A stretch of DNA of 64,000 bases, taken from Pelagomonas calceolata. Lineage: Eukaryota > Sar > Pelagophyceae > Pelagomonadales > Pelagomonadaceae. The stretch is taken from contig CAKKNE010000002.1 in the NCBI GenBank assembly GCA_918797485.1, positions 6,076,474-6,140,473 on the forward strand, written 5' to 3'. The notes beneath the pieces are model-generated. The model saw nothing but the letters and a program-made list of their open reading frames with translations, was not told the origin of the DNA and did not search any database. Each line of letters opens with the position of its first letter. Within the stretch, counting starts at the first letter, position 1. The translations under genes were made by a program, and so were the position numbers. Shown in pieces: positions 47,901-56,991 of this stretch.

Positions 47901-49078
47901 TCACTCGCGACAAAGGGAGCTTGTCCTGCAGGGCGCGGACGGCGCGCGAGACCTTCGTCGAGGCCTCCTCGTTGGACGCGTCAAAGTTCTTGGCGCCTGT
48001 GCGTCGCAATACGTCTAAGCCACGACTACGGGCGACGAGAAGTGTAAAGCTATTTCAAAACACAGCTTCGCTACGGTGCGCCTCGTCGAAGATGACGCAG
48101 CCGTCGAAGCTGGGGCCGCCGCACCACGCGACCAGTTGGTCGAGGCGCGACTGCTTCTTCGTCGTGGCGGCCGAGACCAACGTCGCGTAGGTCGCGAAGA
48201 GGACCGCGTTCTTGAGCGTCGGCCCGCCAAAGGCCTTCTTTTGTAACGCGTCGAGGCCGCGGCAGCCGTCGAGGACGGGAATGTGGCACGACACCGCCTG
48301 GAGGTCCCGCTCCGCGTCCACCCGCAAATCGGTGCCGACCGAGAACCAGAGGTGCCGGCCGCGGCCGCGCGCGACGCCGTCCAGGATGCACCCGGCGAGC
48401 TGGCGGCCCTTGCCGACGCCCGCGCCTGCGTGCGAATCGATCGATCATGCCATCTGCGCTCCGTGGAAAATGAATGCGATTCGCGCGCTGGCCCGCGCCG
48501 TCGCCCAGGAAGAATCCCGCGCGGACGCCGTTCGCGACGACGGCGTGGCGCCGCGCCGCGCGCAGCGCGCCCTCGAGCTGCAGCGCCGACAGCGCGCCCG
48601 AGTTCGCGCAGGCCTCGAGCGCCGCGCCCGGGTCGACGTCGACGAGGGAGGGCGCGGCGACCGACGCCAACAGCACGGACTCGCTGATCTCGCCCGGGTG
48701 CACGCGGGCGTTTGCTAGACTTGCCGGCAGCGGCGGCGCCGCGTAGGCGGCGAAGACCTCGGCCTCGATCGCCTCGTCGACGGCGTCCGCGTCGTCCTCC
48801 TTGGGCTGCGGCGCGGCGCCGGACGCCGGAGCTGCGTGCGCGGCGCCGGCCGCGGGCGCGGCGCGCGGCGGCGGCGGCGCCGACGACGAGGCCTTCGAGT
48901 CGTCGTCGCCGAACTTGAGCATGCGGTACAAGGCGACCTCGGCCTGCTGCGCGTTGAGGCCCTCCGCCTTCTTTTGGACGTAGAATTGGCAGCAGCCCGA
49001 GATTAGCGACGCGTCGGGGCGCTTAACGCTCGCGCGCTCGAGGGCGCGCAGCGCGGCTGCTCTGGACTCAGCACTCAT
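44936..49078 (-). CDS. SBNO: Strawberry-notch (SBNO)-type helicase-like protein, copy 2, four exons
   Basis: Exons 49078-48499, 48425-48075, 47996-47616 and 47556-44936 join in frame to 1,310 aa. Each junction rebuilds a family motif: FFLGDGA|GVGKGRQLAG (Walker A), IFDEAH|RAKNFDASNEE (DExH) and AAWWRG|LRRALDRAITR. LQSTGEAGLRDV, GVSLHAAIGSKG and QQLGRTHRSHQA (motif VI) follow. The C-terminus adds a RanBP2-type zinc finger (EPWTCSKCTYAHSEAEAGFL, then QCAACG) absent from copy 1. Introns: 73 nt GC-AG (an introner of a second family), 78 nt GT-AG and 59 nt GT-AG. The overall layout parallels the intronless copy 1 at 30471-34460. Sequence divergence is high, so this is an old duplication. Confidence 0.9.
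48426..48490 (-). mobile_element. Second-family introner (65 bp)
   Basis: Terminal inverted repeats CTGCGTGCGAATCG and (other end, reversed) CAGCGCGCGAATCG. Perfect 8-bp target duplication GCGCGGGC on the coding strand (48491-48498 and 48418-48425). Removing 48498-48426 (73 nt, GC-AG) restores the Walker A motif GDGAGVGKG. The TIR sequence differs from the CTGTGTGG family, but the logic is the same: donor from the duplication, AG from the element end. Confidence 0.8.
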
Positions 49079-49368
49079 TTTTTTGAATCCAGTAGGGAGA
49101 GCGCTCCTCGCGCTCTCGGTCAATGCGCAGCGCGCGCGGCTCGCGCAGCGCTTTTAGGTCGCTGCGAGCTCTTGCGGCGAGCACCTCCCACTCGTAGGCG
49201 CCCCGTCGAGCAGCGCTCGAGCTGAAATCGGTCCATGACGGGTTTTTGTCCCAAAAAAAGCGCTGGCCAAAGCGCGCCAAAACGGCAGGTCAGAAGCACG
49301 CAGACCTCGTGAAAGACGCCCATTTGACGTATCGTACCAAAGCAAGCCAAAAAGCGCACAGCTGTCGG

Positions 49369-50274
49369 ATGCGCCTTTGCAGCATCGCGGCGCTCGTCGC
49401 CGTGCGCGCCGCAGCGCTGCAACCCGTGCGACGGCTGCAGCCACTGCGTGCAGCAGCCACCGCAGAGCCAGCAGCGCGAAAGCCTGCGAACCTGCGCGCC
49501 GCGGCCTCGGCGACCGCCTGGGCCGCGAGCGCCGCGTACTCTCTCGGCACGTACAAGCCCCACCGCATAGCTCACAACGCCGTCGGCATTGCACAAGCAC
49601 TAACCGCCCTACCGCTCGTCGCTGCCGCGGCCCAGGCGCCCGACGACAGGCGCCTCGCGCTGGCCTGGGCCGCCGCGAGCGCGTGGTCGGTCGCGTGCGT
49701 CGTCTTTGCGCCGGCGGTCACGCGCGCGTTCGTGCGGGGCACGTCGCACCCGGTGCGCTACCCGCCAGCCCTCGCTGCGCTGGCGATCGGGCTGCACGTC
49801 TTTGCGGGAGTCGGCGCGACGCGGAGCTGGCGTCGGGCGGGCGGCACGCCGGACACGGCGGTGAGCGGCGTGCTCCGCGGCGTCGCGCCGGCCGAGGACG
49901 TTTCGTCGACGGCCGCCGTCGAGCTCGCCTTTTGCGCCCGCGCGTTCGCCGTCTTCGCCGCCGGCGCGATCCTGGCGCCGTTCCCCGTCGCGACGCTGCC
50001 GAGTCTCCTGGGCAAGCGGATGGCGCGCGCGTTCGGCGCCTGGTCTCTGCTGGGCGCCGCGGCGTGCCTCTCGCTGCGGGACGCGAAAGGCGCCGCCGCG
50101 CGGCCGCTGAAGCGCGGGCTCCGGGCGCACGCGCTGGCACACGTCGCCCTCGCCGCGGCGCGGCCGTTCGTCGACGGCATGGGCCTCTACCCGGCGGCGA
50201 CGGCGTGCGCGCCCGCCTGGGCGGCGACGCTCCTCGCGTACGGCGTTTTGTTGGACGGAGTAAGGCGGTGCTAG
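49369..50274 (+). CDS. Uncharacterised multi-pass membrane protein, plastid-like N-terminus
   Basis: 301 aa from ATG 49369. The first ~45 residues (MRLCSIAALVAVRAAALQPV, then basic/Ala-rich) resemble a stramenopile bipartite plastid presequence, with AALQPVRR near the expected cleavage. Six or so Ala-rich hydrophobic segments follow. Conserved-looking short blocks include LGTYKPHRIAHNAVG and PFVDGMGLYP. I do not recognise the family. Codon use matches its neighbours. It is divergently transcribed from the second helicase gene, 290 bp apart; no motif was seen in that spacer. Confidence 0.72.
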   Translation: MRLCSIAALVAVRAAALQPVRRLQPLRAAATAEPAARKPANLRAAASATAWAASAAYSLGTYKPHRIAHNAVGIAQALTALPLVAAAAQAPDDRRLALAWAAASAWSVACVVFAPAVTRAFVRGTSHPVRYPPALAALAIGLHVFAGVGATRSWRRAGGTPDTAVSGVLRGVAPAEDVSSTAAVELAFCARAFAVFAAGAILAPFPVATLPSLLGKRMARAFGAWSLLGAAACLSLRDAKGAAARPLKRGLRAHALAHVALAAARPFVDGMGLYPAATACAPAWAATLLAYGVLLDGVRRC

Positions 50275-50565
50275 TTTTTATTTCTGAGGCTGATCAGCTC
50301 GTTCCGGGACGTTTCTAGAGTCCGAGATTTTCCGAGATTTATTTAGCGGCTCTTTGGCATGATCGCCTGCGGTCCTGCGGTACTCCGCCTCACCAAAAAA
50401 GAAGCCAGCGAACGCATCGTCGCGCCGCGTCCCCCGACCCCCGCCACACGCGCAACTGTCCCCATCTCCACGCGCTGCGGCGAGCGGGGGGAGCTGCGCA
50501 AACAAGGCAATCTGGGGGCAGCCCCTCTTCTCTGGCATCGACGCCGTGCCGCGAACCCGCCCCTC

Positions 50566-52167
50566 ATGAAGCTCGCCCTCCTCGCCCTCGCGGCCACGAC
50601 GGCGCACGCCGCCTGCCCGAACTCGTGCAGCGGCCACGGCACGTGCGGCGCCGACGACACGTGCACGTGCTACCAGGACTGGGTCATGGGCGACCAGGAC
50701 GGCGGCGACTGCTCGGACCGCCGCTGCCCCTACCAGGTCGCCTGGTCGGCCGGCCCCGACAAGACGGGCAACATCCACACGTACGCCGAGTGCGCCGGCG
50801 TCGGCATCTGCGACCGCGGCTCGGGTGACTGCGAGTGCTTCGAGGGCTACACGGGCCGCGGCTGCGGCCTCCAGACCTGCCCGAACGACTGCTCGGGCCA
50901 CGGCGAGTGCGTCTACGCCGAGGACGTGACCTTCGGCACCGTCTACGGCGACTACAACGTAGACGCACCGTCTGGGGGCCTCGGCGTCGGCGCCGTCAAG
51001 ATCCCCCAAAAGCCCAACTGGGACTCGGGCAAGGTGCGCATGTGCGTCTGCGATCCGGGCTACACGGACATCGACTGCTCGCGCCGCATGTGCCCCAAGG
51101 GCAACGACGTCATGGACGAGCGTTTGGACCTGGTCACGGCGCTCAAGTACCACAGGCAGTATTTGGTTCTCATTGGCGCCGGTGCGCTCGGCGACGGCGT
51201 CGCGTACGACGACGCGGGTGCCGAGTGCCAAACGTCGCAGATCAAGTTCCAATCTACCCAACCCACTTCCGACGCGTGCTTCGCCGACCTCGTCGGCCGC
51301 TCCTTCGCCCTCACGTTCACGTCCCAGCTCAACCAGTCCTACACGACGAGGCCCATCGTCATCGCGAAGATCAGCGACCAGACCGGCAGCACCGACACCG
51401 AGAAGCGGGACGCCGCCCAAACGGCGACGGCCGCGGCCGTGAAGGACGCTTTGCGCGAGCTCCCCAACTACGTCATCGATGACTGCGAAGTGGACTGCTG
51501 GTACGAGGATACCTCGGGCGTCGGCGCACACTACCCGTCCGTGAAGTGCGAGGTCGAGTTCACCGGGTCGTCCGTCGCGGGCCCCCAGTACCTCCTGGAG
51601 GTCGAGGCCGACAAGTGCGACTCCGGCTGCACGCCCCAGCTGTCGAACCCGGTCCGGCTCAAGTCCGCCCTGAGGCCCTCGACGGAGGGCAACCCCACGT
51701 GCCCATACCCACCCTATGAATGTGGGACTGCCTTCTGGGGCAAGAGCGGGACGTATGGTATTGTGGGCACAGCGGGGATTGATGATAGTGCTACGACGCT
51801 TCCCGTAACGGATGGTGCTGATATTGGTGTAGATGCAACCGGTCTTGACAAATACATCATGGTCGGCAGCGAGGTCATGCAACTTACCGCCATCGCGGGT
51901 ACGTCTCTGACTGTAGTGCGCGGCCACGATGGAACGACTGCTGCGGCTCACGCCGGTGGAGATATAGTATACCTCTTATCCGGCACGACCAAGGGTTCTC
52001 AAGGTCCGCACCCGGACGTCCTCTCGCACGTCGCTGAGGAGGAGGCTGCCGACTACAACTCGTTCGAGTGCGGCCGCCGCGGCAAGTGCGACTACTCGTC
52101 CGGCGAGTGCGAGTGCTTCGAGGGCTACATGGGCGACCGCTGCCAGACCCAGACGGCGCTCATCTGA
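50566..52167 (+). CDS. Secreted EGF-like (tenascin-type) repeat protein with an inserted foreign-looking module
   Basis: 533 aa from ATG 50566; signal peptide [15 protein letters not shown]. Cys-rich EGF-like modules lie at residues ~17-45 ([20 protein letters not shown]), ~65-110, ~110-175 and ~505-530 ([20 protein letters not shown]). This is the arrangement common in stramenopile surface proteins. Residues ~200-400 hold a non-EGF region with scattered Cys pairs. Residues ~400-475 ([20 protein letters not shown] to [18 protein letters not shown]) resemble a small beta module found in phage and viral structural proteins, and its codons are AT-rich at third positions, unlike the rest. The probable role is extracellular adhesion or cell covering. 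Confidence 0.82.
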   Translation: MKLALLALAATTAHAACPNSCSGHGTCGADDTCTCYQDWVMGDQDGGDCSDRRCPYQVAWSAGPDKTGNIHTYAECAGVGICDRGSGDCECFEGYTGRGCGLQTCPNDCSGHGECVYAEDVTFGTVYGDYNVDAPSGGLGVGAVKIPQKPNWDSGKVRMCVCDPGYTDIDCSRRMCPKGNDVMDERLDLVTALKYHRQYLVLIGAGALGDGVAYDDAGAECQTSQIKFQSTQPTSDACFADLVGRSFALTFTSQLNQSYTTRPIVIAKISDQTGSTDTEKRDAAQTATAAAVKDALRELPNYVIDDCEVDCWYEDTSGVGAHYPSVKCEVEFTGSSVAGPQYLLEVEADKCDSGCTPQLSNPVRLKSALRPSTEGNPTCPYPPYECGTAFWGKSGTYGIVGTAGIDDSATTLPVTDGADIGVDATGLDKYIMVGSEVMQLTAIAGTSLTVVRGHDGTTAAAHAGGDIVYLLSGTTKGSQGPHPDVLSHVAEEEAADYNSFECGRRGKCDYSSGECECFEGYMGDRCQTQTALI

Positions 52168-52294
52168 GCCGTCCCTCCCCGTCCCCCCCCCGGCCGGTCG
52201 CGTCGACTTTCGTTCGGTCAAGTTGAGCGTTTCCGCGAATACATATTTCCAAGTCCTAATACTAGTAGGCATCTTTCCTTAAAGTTAGACCTGC

Positions 52295-52409
52295 TGCTTC
52301 CCAAACGCCGCCAAAATACCCGTATATTTCACTATCAAATATTAATAAACAGAAATCGCCAGCCGAGCCGCCATCAGCTGATGAGGGGCGACGTCGCCGC
52401 GAAGACCGC
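52295..52409 (-). repeat. Inverted copy of the 3' end of the TPR-glycosyltransferase gene
   Basis: On the minus strand this ~115-bp stretch closely matches 62571-62693 (last ~12 codons, stop and 3' flank of the gene ending at 62609). It includes GCGGTCTTCGCGGCGACG, CTCATCAGCTGATGGCGGCT, ATTTCTGTTTATTAATATTT and ATAGTGAAATA. A few substitutions and 2-3-bp indels separate the copies. Confidence 0.88.
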
Positions 52410-52431
52410 AGGAGCTTATCCGTCTGATTTA

Positions 52432-53137
52432 CTAGAAGCAACAAACGCGCACGCCGACCGAGCAGCCGTCCGGCGGATGGCCGGGGGCCATGCACGCGCA
52501 GAGGCGATTATTGAAGGTCTCCCAGTCCTCGTCGTGCTCATGCCAGTGGAACGTGTTGGTGCCCGACGTTCGCCGGTACTCGCGGCCGCAGAGAGGTTGA
52601 GGGAAACAGCATTGAAAGTCACGCACGTACGCGTCTTCGTCAACAGCCCGGAGCGTCGCGCACCAAGGGAAAACCATCAACGCCCACCCGCACCAGACCC
52701 CTCTGAGAGAATGGGCCGAGATGCGACCTTCGAAGTGTGTCTGGCCGTGCCATTGTCCCCGCTCCATCGGTATTGGCACGACCGGCGTGAATTGCTCCGC
52801 CGCCGCGGACGCTTGCAGCCTGAGGAATAACGACGGCTTCCTGCATCTCATGTCCGACGACATAACCCTGCACGATCTTTTCCCCTTCGTACACCTCCAT
52901 CTCTATTGCGGCGGGTGGTGTCTGGGCTGCTGCCAAAAGGGGCAGCTTATTTACACAAAATGTGCAAGACTCTGCTGTTTTTGCGCAGGTCACGATCTCT
53001 TTGGCACCATACCGATTGGCCACGGCCGCCTGCCGGTGAAATCGGCGCCGCGCGCCTCCTCGTGTTAGTTCCAGGCTCCTGGTGCTCTGGATGCTCTCCC
53101 CCCCTAATTTTACCCCCCCCTGCGTCCACAGAGCCAA
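52432..53137 (-). pseudogene. Possible degenerate gene, two overlapping frames
   Basis: Frames 53137-52640 and 52863-52432 overlap with a shift and could be pieces of one broken ORF. The first contains EMEVYEGEKIVQGYVVGHEM and the second TNTFHWHEHDEDWETFNNRL, which look more protein-like than random frames. No family recognised. The 3' side joins directly to the inverted duplicate at 52295-52409, so this may be a diverged relative of a subtelomeric gene. The remainder of 52168-53435 holds the tRNA-like stretch and nothing else I can name. Confidence 0.3.
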
Positions 53138-53175
53138 AAAACAAAAAAGAAGGGTCTGATTACCGTGCTCAATAC

Positions 53176-53275
53176 CGGGAGGTCGCCGAATTTGATCGGG
53201 CTCGAACCGGTGACCTCAGGCAAGCTTCCTTCATGGAGAAGGGCATAAGACCTGCACTCTGACCAAATACCCGGA
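53176..53275 (-). other. tRNA-like sequence, probably a tRNA pseudogene or tRNA-derived repeat
   Basis: On the minus strand a near-consensus B box (GGTTCGAGCCC) lies ~60 nt after an A-box-like stretch (TTGGTCAGAGTGC). ATTTG and CAAAT could form part of an acceptor stem, and CCTT/AAGG part of an anticodon stem with loop CTCCATG. The full cloverleaf does not close: the D-arm and acceptor have several mismatches. Not a confident functional tRNA. Confidence 0.35.
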
Positions 53276-53435
53276 CAAGGAGTCCTCTGAGTTAATCGAG
53301 CAATAATCAGCGGCCGGCGCACACGCGTGTAGGAGTGCTGCCAGACCTGCTTTTTCGGCGTTTTTGTGAGATAGGTAGGAACGCAAAAGAAAACCCGGTG
53401 GCCCGTAAATCAGTCCGAGGCTGCCACAAAACACC

Positions 53436-55291
53436 ATGCCGCCCACCGCGCGCACCCCGCTCGCCCGCCCGCAGCGACCACAGCGATGCTGCCCGCGAAA
53501 ATTCACGCGCTGCGTAGTAATAACCGCGGTGTTTGCCGCCATCTCCCTGCTCTTGGCCTGGGAAGTCAAATCGGGCGGCGCCTGGGCGCGGCCGTCGACG
53601 TGGCGCGACTACACGTCGTCGCACCACAACGCGCGGCTGCGTAGCCTCGAGACGTGGCGCGCGAACGCGACGGCCGAGATCGCCGCGCTGAAGCGGCGCG
53701 ACGCCGAGCTCTCGGACCGGATAAAAGCGCTCGAGGGCGGCGGCGGCGGCGGCGCGTCGTCCTCGAAGAGCCTCGAGGAGCGCCTCGCCAAGGACGAAGC
53801 CCAAGAGCAGGCGGACGTCAAGACGCTGCGCAAGGAGACGGACGCGGCCCAGGCCAAAAGCCAGGCCTACACCGACCACCGCGTCGAGGAGTCCGACGCG
53901 AAGACGAAGGAACGCGTCGATGGCGTCGAGGCGGCGCTCGGTCCGCACGGCTGCGTCGCTTATTGTTCCGAGGCGCCTTCACCCGTTCCTCGAGTATCGG
54001 ACCCCCAACCACGAAACCACACAGGCGCGTACCAGGAGGAGGCCGGCATCGCAATGGATAGGGAACGCGACCTCGTCTACCACTGGATCGCCGGCACGTT
54101 CGCTTTATTATGCTGCGTGATCGCGCTGGGGGGCATCGTCGCGCACGCGCGCGCGCTCGCGCGGCCCGAGGTCCAGCGCAAGATCCTCGCCTTATTGTGG
54201 ATGCCGCCGATCTATGCGTTGTGTTGCTGGTGTTCGCTGCTCTTCCCGCCGTACGCGCCGTTGTTGGCGGTAGGCCGCGACGCGTACGAGGCGTACGCGA
54301 TCTGGGTGTTTGTTCGAGGCCGGCGTCCCATTTTTTTGTATCGGCGATCCTTGCGTCGATGGCGTCAATGGCCCCGCCGCGCCGCCGCCGCCGGCTCAAC
54401 GCGCGCAAAACGCAGGTCGCCTTCCTGATCGCGGTGCTCGGCACGACGTCCAACAGCGACGGCGACACGTCGGCCGCGACGAAGTACGCCGTCGTCGTCG
54501 CCAAACTAGAAACGGACGACGCGGCGGGCGAGCACGCGCTGCCGCGCGCCTTCTGCCCGCCCTGCGGCCGCAAGCCGCCTGCCAAGGTGTTCGTGCGGCA
54601 GTGCATGCTCGCGGTGATGCAGTTCGTTTTGTTGAAGCCGCTGCTGGGCGTGGCGGACTACGCGCTTGGTGTGGCGGCGGACGACGCCATTGAACGGCAC
54701 GACTCCATCAAGTGGGCCGAGCGCGCGAGGTTAGGGATCTTGGTGCTGCAGAACGTCTCCGTCTCGATCGCACTGGGCGCGTTACTCAAGGTGTACCACG
54801 CGACGGCGTACCGACTACGCGAGCACAACCCCTGGCCCAAGTTCGTCTGCGTCAAGGGCGTGGTGTTTCTGACCTTCTGGCAGGGGACCGTGATCTGGGC
54901 GCTGACGGGCTCGGGCGACACGAAAAAAATGTTCGCCACGAAGGACGTCGCAGACGCGGTGCAGAACTTCCTGGTCTGCGTCGAGATGTTCGTGGCCGCC
55001 GTCGTGCACTCGTACACGTTCGGCCCCGAGGAGTGGCAGCCGGGCTACGCCGCGGGGCCCGGTCTGGCCGTGAGCGACAACTTCGCGGCCGGCGACTTTT
55101 TCAGCGACGTGAAGTACGCCTTCCAGCGGCAGCGCGCGCGGTCCGCGTCGGATCCGGCCGCGCCGCCGGCGCTCTCGCCCGGGCGTGACGGCGACGGCGA
55201 CCCGCCCGCCGTCGCGGCAGGCGATGACGGCGACGACGACGCGGCGGCGTGGACGCGCGGCGGCGACGGCGACGACGACGCGGTGCCTTGA
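53436..55291 (+). CDS. TMEM184/OST-alpha (DUF300) family membrane protein, two exons
   Basis: Exons 53436-54311 and 54416-55291 give 583 aa. The N-terminus has one membrane segment (CVVITAVFAAISLLLAWEV) and a coiled-coil region (residues ~60-165), unusual extras for the family. The seven-helix core starts at HWIAGTFALLCCVIALGG. WMPPIYALCCWCSLLFP, RDAYEAYAIWVF|VAFLIAVLG (rebuilt across the splice), HNPWPKFVCVKGVVFLTFWQ and NFLVCVEMFVAAVVHSYTF match TMEM184/OST-alpha blocks in order. The family includes bile-acid/steroid transporter subunits and plant vacuolar proteins. The Asp/Gly-rich C-terminal tail is acidic. The intron is 104 nt, GT-AG, without TIRs or target duplication. Confidence 0.88.
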
Positions 55292-55488
55292 TGCTGTTTC
55301 CTTGTTTATTTTGAACTAACTACTGCTCTCTGTCTTCTCGCATTGATCAGCGCAGAGGCGTCTTAGAGAGGCGTCCCAACCGTTGGACCCAACGCGTGCT
55401 TATCTCTCCGCGAGGGTAAGGACAGTGGACGTCAGTGGGCCGAATAGTCCTAGATAGCTAGTTACGACGGGAGAAGAAGAAGCGACGG

Positions 55489-56658
55489 CTAGCCGCGGCG
55501 CGCCGCGGCGCGCTCGGCGCGCGACGGCTTCGCGCCGACGAGCTCCCCGAGCTTCTTGAAGCGCGCCCGCGAGAAATTGTCCTTGTCCGTCCAGCCCGGC
55601 TTGTTCGTGTACGTCAGGTAGAGCGTCGGCCGCGGCTCGTCGGACTTGTTGCCCATGCCGCGGTGGCCGAGGCGGTAGTCGAAGAGGATCGCCGTGCCCA
55701 TGCGCGGCGCCGGGTTCACGCAGCGCTCCTTGACCCAGGCGTCCCGTCCTAATACGTGCGTGCCCTTGCAGAACTCCGTCGGCCCGTTCGAGGCCGAGCC
55801 CGGCGGGATCAGGTCCACCAGAGGCACGAAGACGTTCACCGCGTGCGGCGGCGCGTGGTTCCTCAAGTTCAAGTGGACGCCGTCCGTATGATAATTCTGG
55901 GCCTCGGCGCCGGGCATGGACAGGAAGACGCCCGCCGCGATGAGCTCCGGTTTGTCGGTGCCCAGGATCTTGCGCAGCACGGGCTTCCAGTCCGCGGCGC
56001 CGTCGACGAAATCGGCAAAGGGCCCCTCGAACTTCGCCTCGTCGCGCTGCGGGAGGCACGGCGGGTTCAGGTCGAAGCGGCCGCGGCCTCGCTCCCGACA
56101 CACGTCGAAGCCCGCCTGGAGCTCGTGGTGCAGGCCCCGCGCCTGCACCGTGCGCAGTACGGCCTCGTAGAACTCGAAGGCCGCGTCGCGTGCGGCCTCG
56201 ACCGTCTCCTCGCGGACGTAGGGCGCGTCCATGACCGCGAGGCCGTCCCGCTCAAAGGCCGCGGCGTGCGCCGCGACGGGGTCGTCGCCGGCGCCCTCCG
56301 CGGCGGCGGCGATGAGGCGGTCCCGCTCGCGGTCCGCGGCGACGCGCCGCTCCGCCGCGCGCCGGCTCCGAAACTTGGCCCCGTCGGGCGCGTACCATTG
56401 GTGGTACGCCTGGCCCGCCGACCGGTCGTTCTTGCCCCGGCGCAGGGTCATGACGGTCCAGCCGTCGGGGCACCAGACGCGGCCGTCGTCGACCGTCGGC
56501 GCGCCGCCGACGTGCGCCTTTGTGCTCAGCGAGTCGAGGAGCCGCGCCTTGGCGTCCCCGACGTCCTCGAAGCGGTGCTCCTTGCGGCGGCCGATGTAGC
56601 CGGCGCCCCCGCGCTTTGCCGGCGCGGCGTTCTCGTCCTCGCTGCGGCGCTTCGACAT
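55489..56658 (-). CDS. Phytanoyl-CoA dioxygenase-like protein with MBD-like N-terminal module
   Basis: 389 aa from ATG 56658. Residues ~62-105 (CPDGWTVMTLRRGKNDRSAG, then QWYAPDGAKFRSRRAAERRV) resemble the TAM/MBD fold (methyl-CpG-binding-like). The C-terminal ~230 residues match the PhyH-type 2OG/Fe(II) dioxygenase fold: QNYHTDGVHLNL (H-x-D), NGPTEFCKGTHVLGRD, and GTAILFDYRLGHRGMGNKSD (distal His, then Arg further on in RPTLYLTY). The ends are basic (KRRSEDE, RAERAAARRG). A nuclear dioxygenase guided by a DNA- or chromatin-binding module is a reasonable guess; the substrate is unknown. It converges on the TMEM184 gene with ~200 bp between. Confidence 0.8.
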   Translation of the reverse strand: MSKRRSEDENAAPAKRGGAGYIGRRKEHRFEDVGDAKARLLDSLSTKAHVGGAPTVDDGRVWCPDGWTVMTLRRGKNDRSAGQAYHQWYAPDGAKFRSRRAAERRVAADRERDRLIAAAAEGAGDDPVAAHAAAFERDGLAVMDAPYVREETVEAARDAAFEFYEAVLRTVQARGLHHELQAGFDVCRERGRGRFDLNPPCLPQRDEAKFEGPFADFVDGAADWKPVLRKILGTDKPELIAAGVFLSMPGAEAQNYHTDGVHLNLRNHAPPHAVNVFVPLVDLIPPGSASNGPTEFCKGTHVLGRDAWVKERCVNPAPRMGTAILFDYRLGHRGMGNKSDEPRPTLYLTYTNKPGWTDKDNFSRARFKKLGELVGAKPSRAERAAARRG

Positions 56659-56991
56659 TGTTTCTGGCAGCTCAAATTAGGCGCGCCAAAAATGGATGCG
56701 GTTGCAGCGCCTAAGAGAGCGTTACCGCTCGCAGCAGCAAACCACAGCCCACAGGTCGTGCTGCACGAACTCTCTACTATCGCTGCAGCGCGTAGTGCGC
56801 GTTTGCGTGCCGCGCCAAGCTGTTGCTTTGAAACCTAGCTCAGAGACATACTAGGCAAGTTCGGAGAGTTATTCCGAGGTAACTCCACTCAGATGAATCG
56901 TACTAATATGAAAAACGCGGCCCGAGAGGAAGGAGGAGGGCCGACGAATCGACGCGCGGTGGCTAGTCAGTCAAACAGGAATTCATTTTAG
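56659..56991. other. Intergenic, 333 bp
   Basis: Between two minus-strand genes. Contains GCAGCGCGTAGTGCGCG-like GC-rich repeats and a more AT-rich centre. No motif, repeat or RNA gene recognised. Confidence 0.45.

Noticed and set aside
53176-53275. Functional tRNA on the minus strand
   Set aside because: B box is good but acceptor and D stems do not pair; kept only as a tRNA-like remnant.
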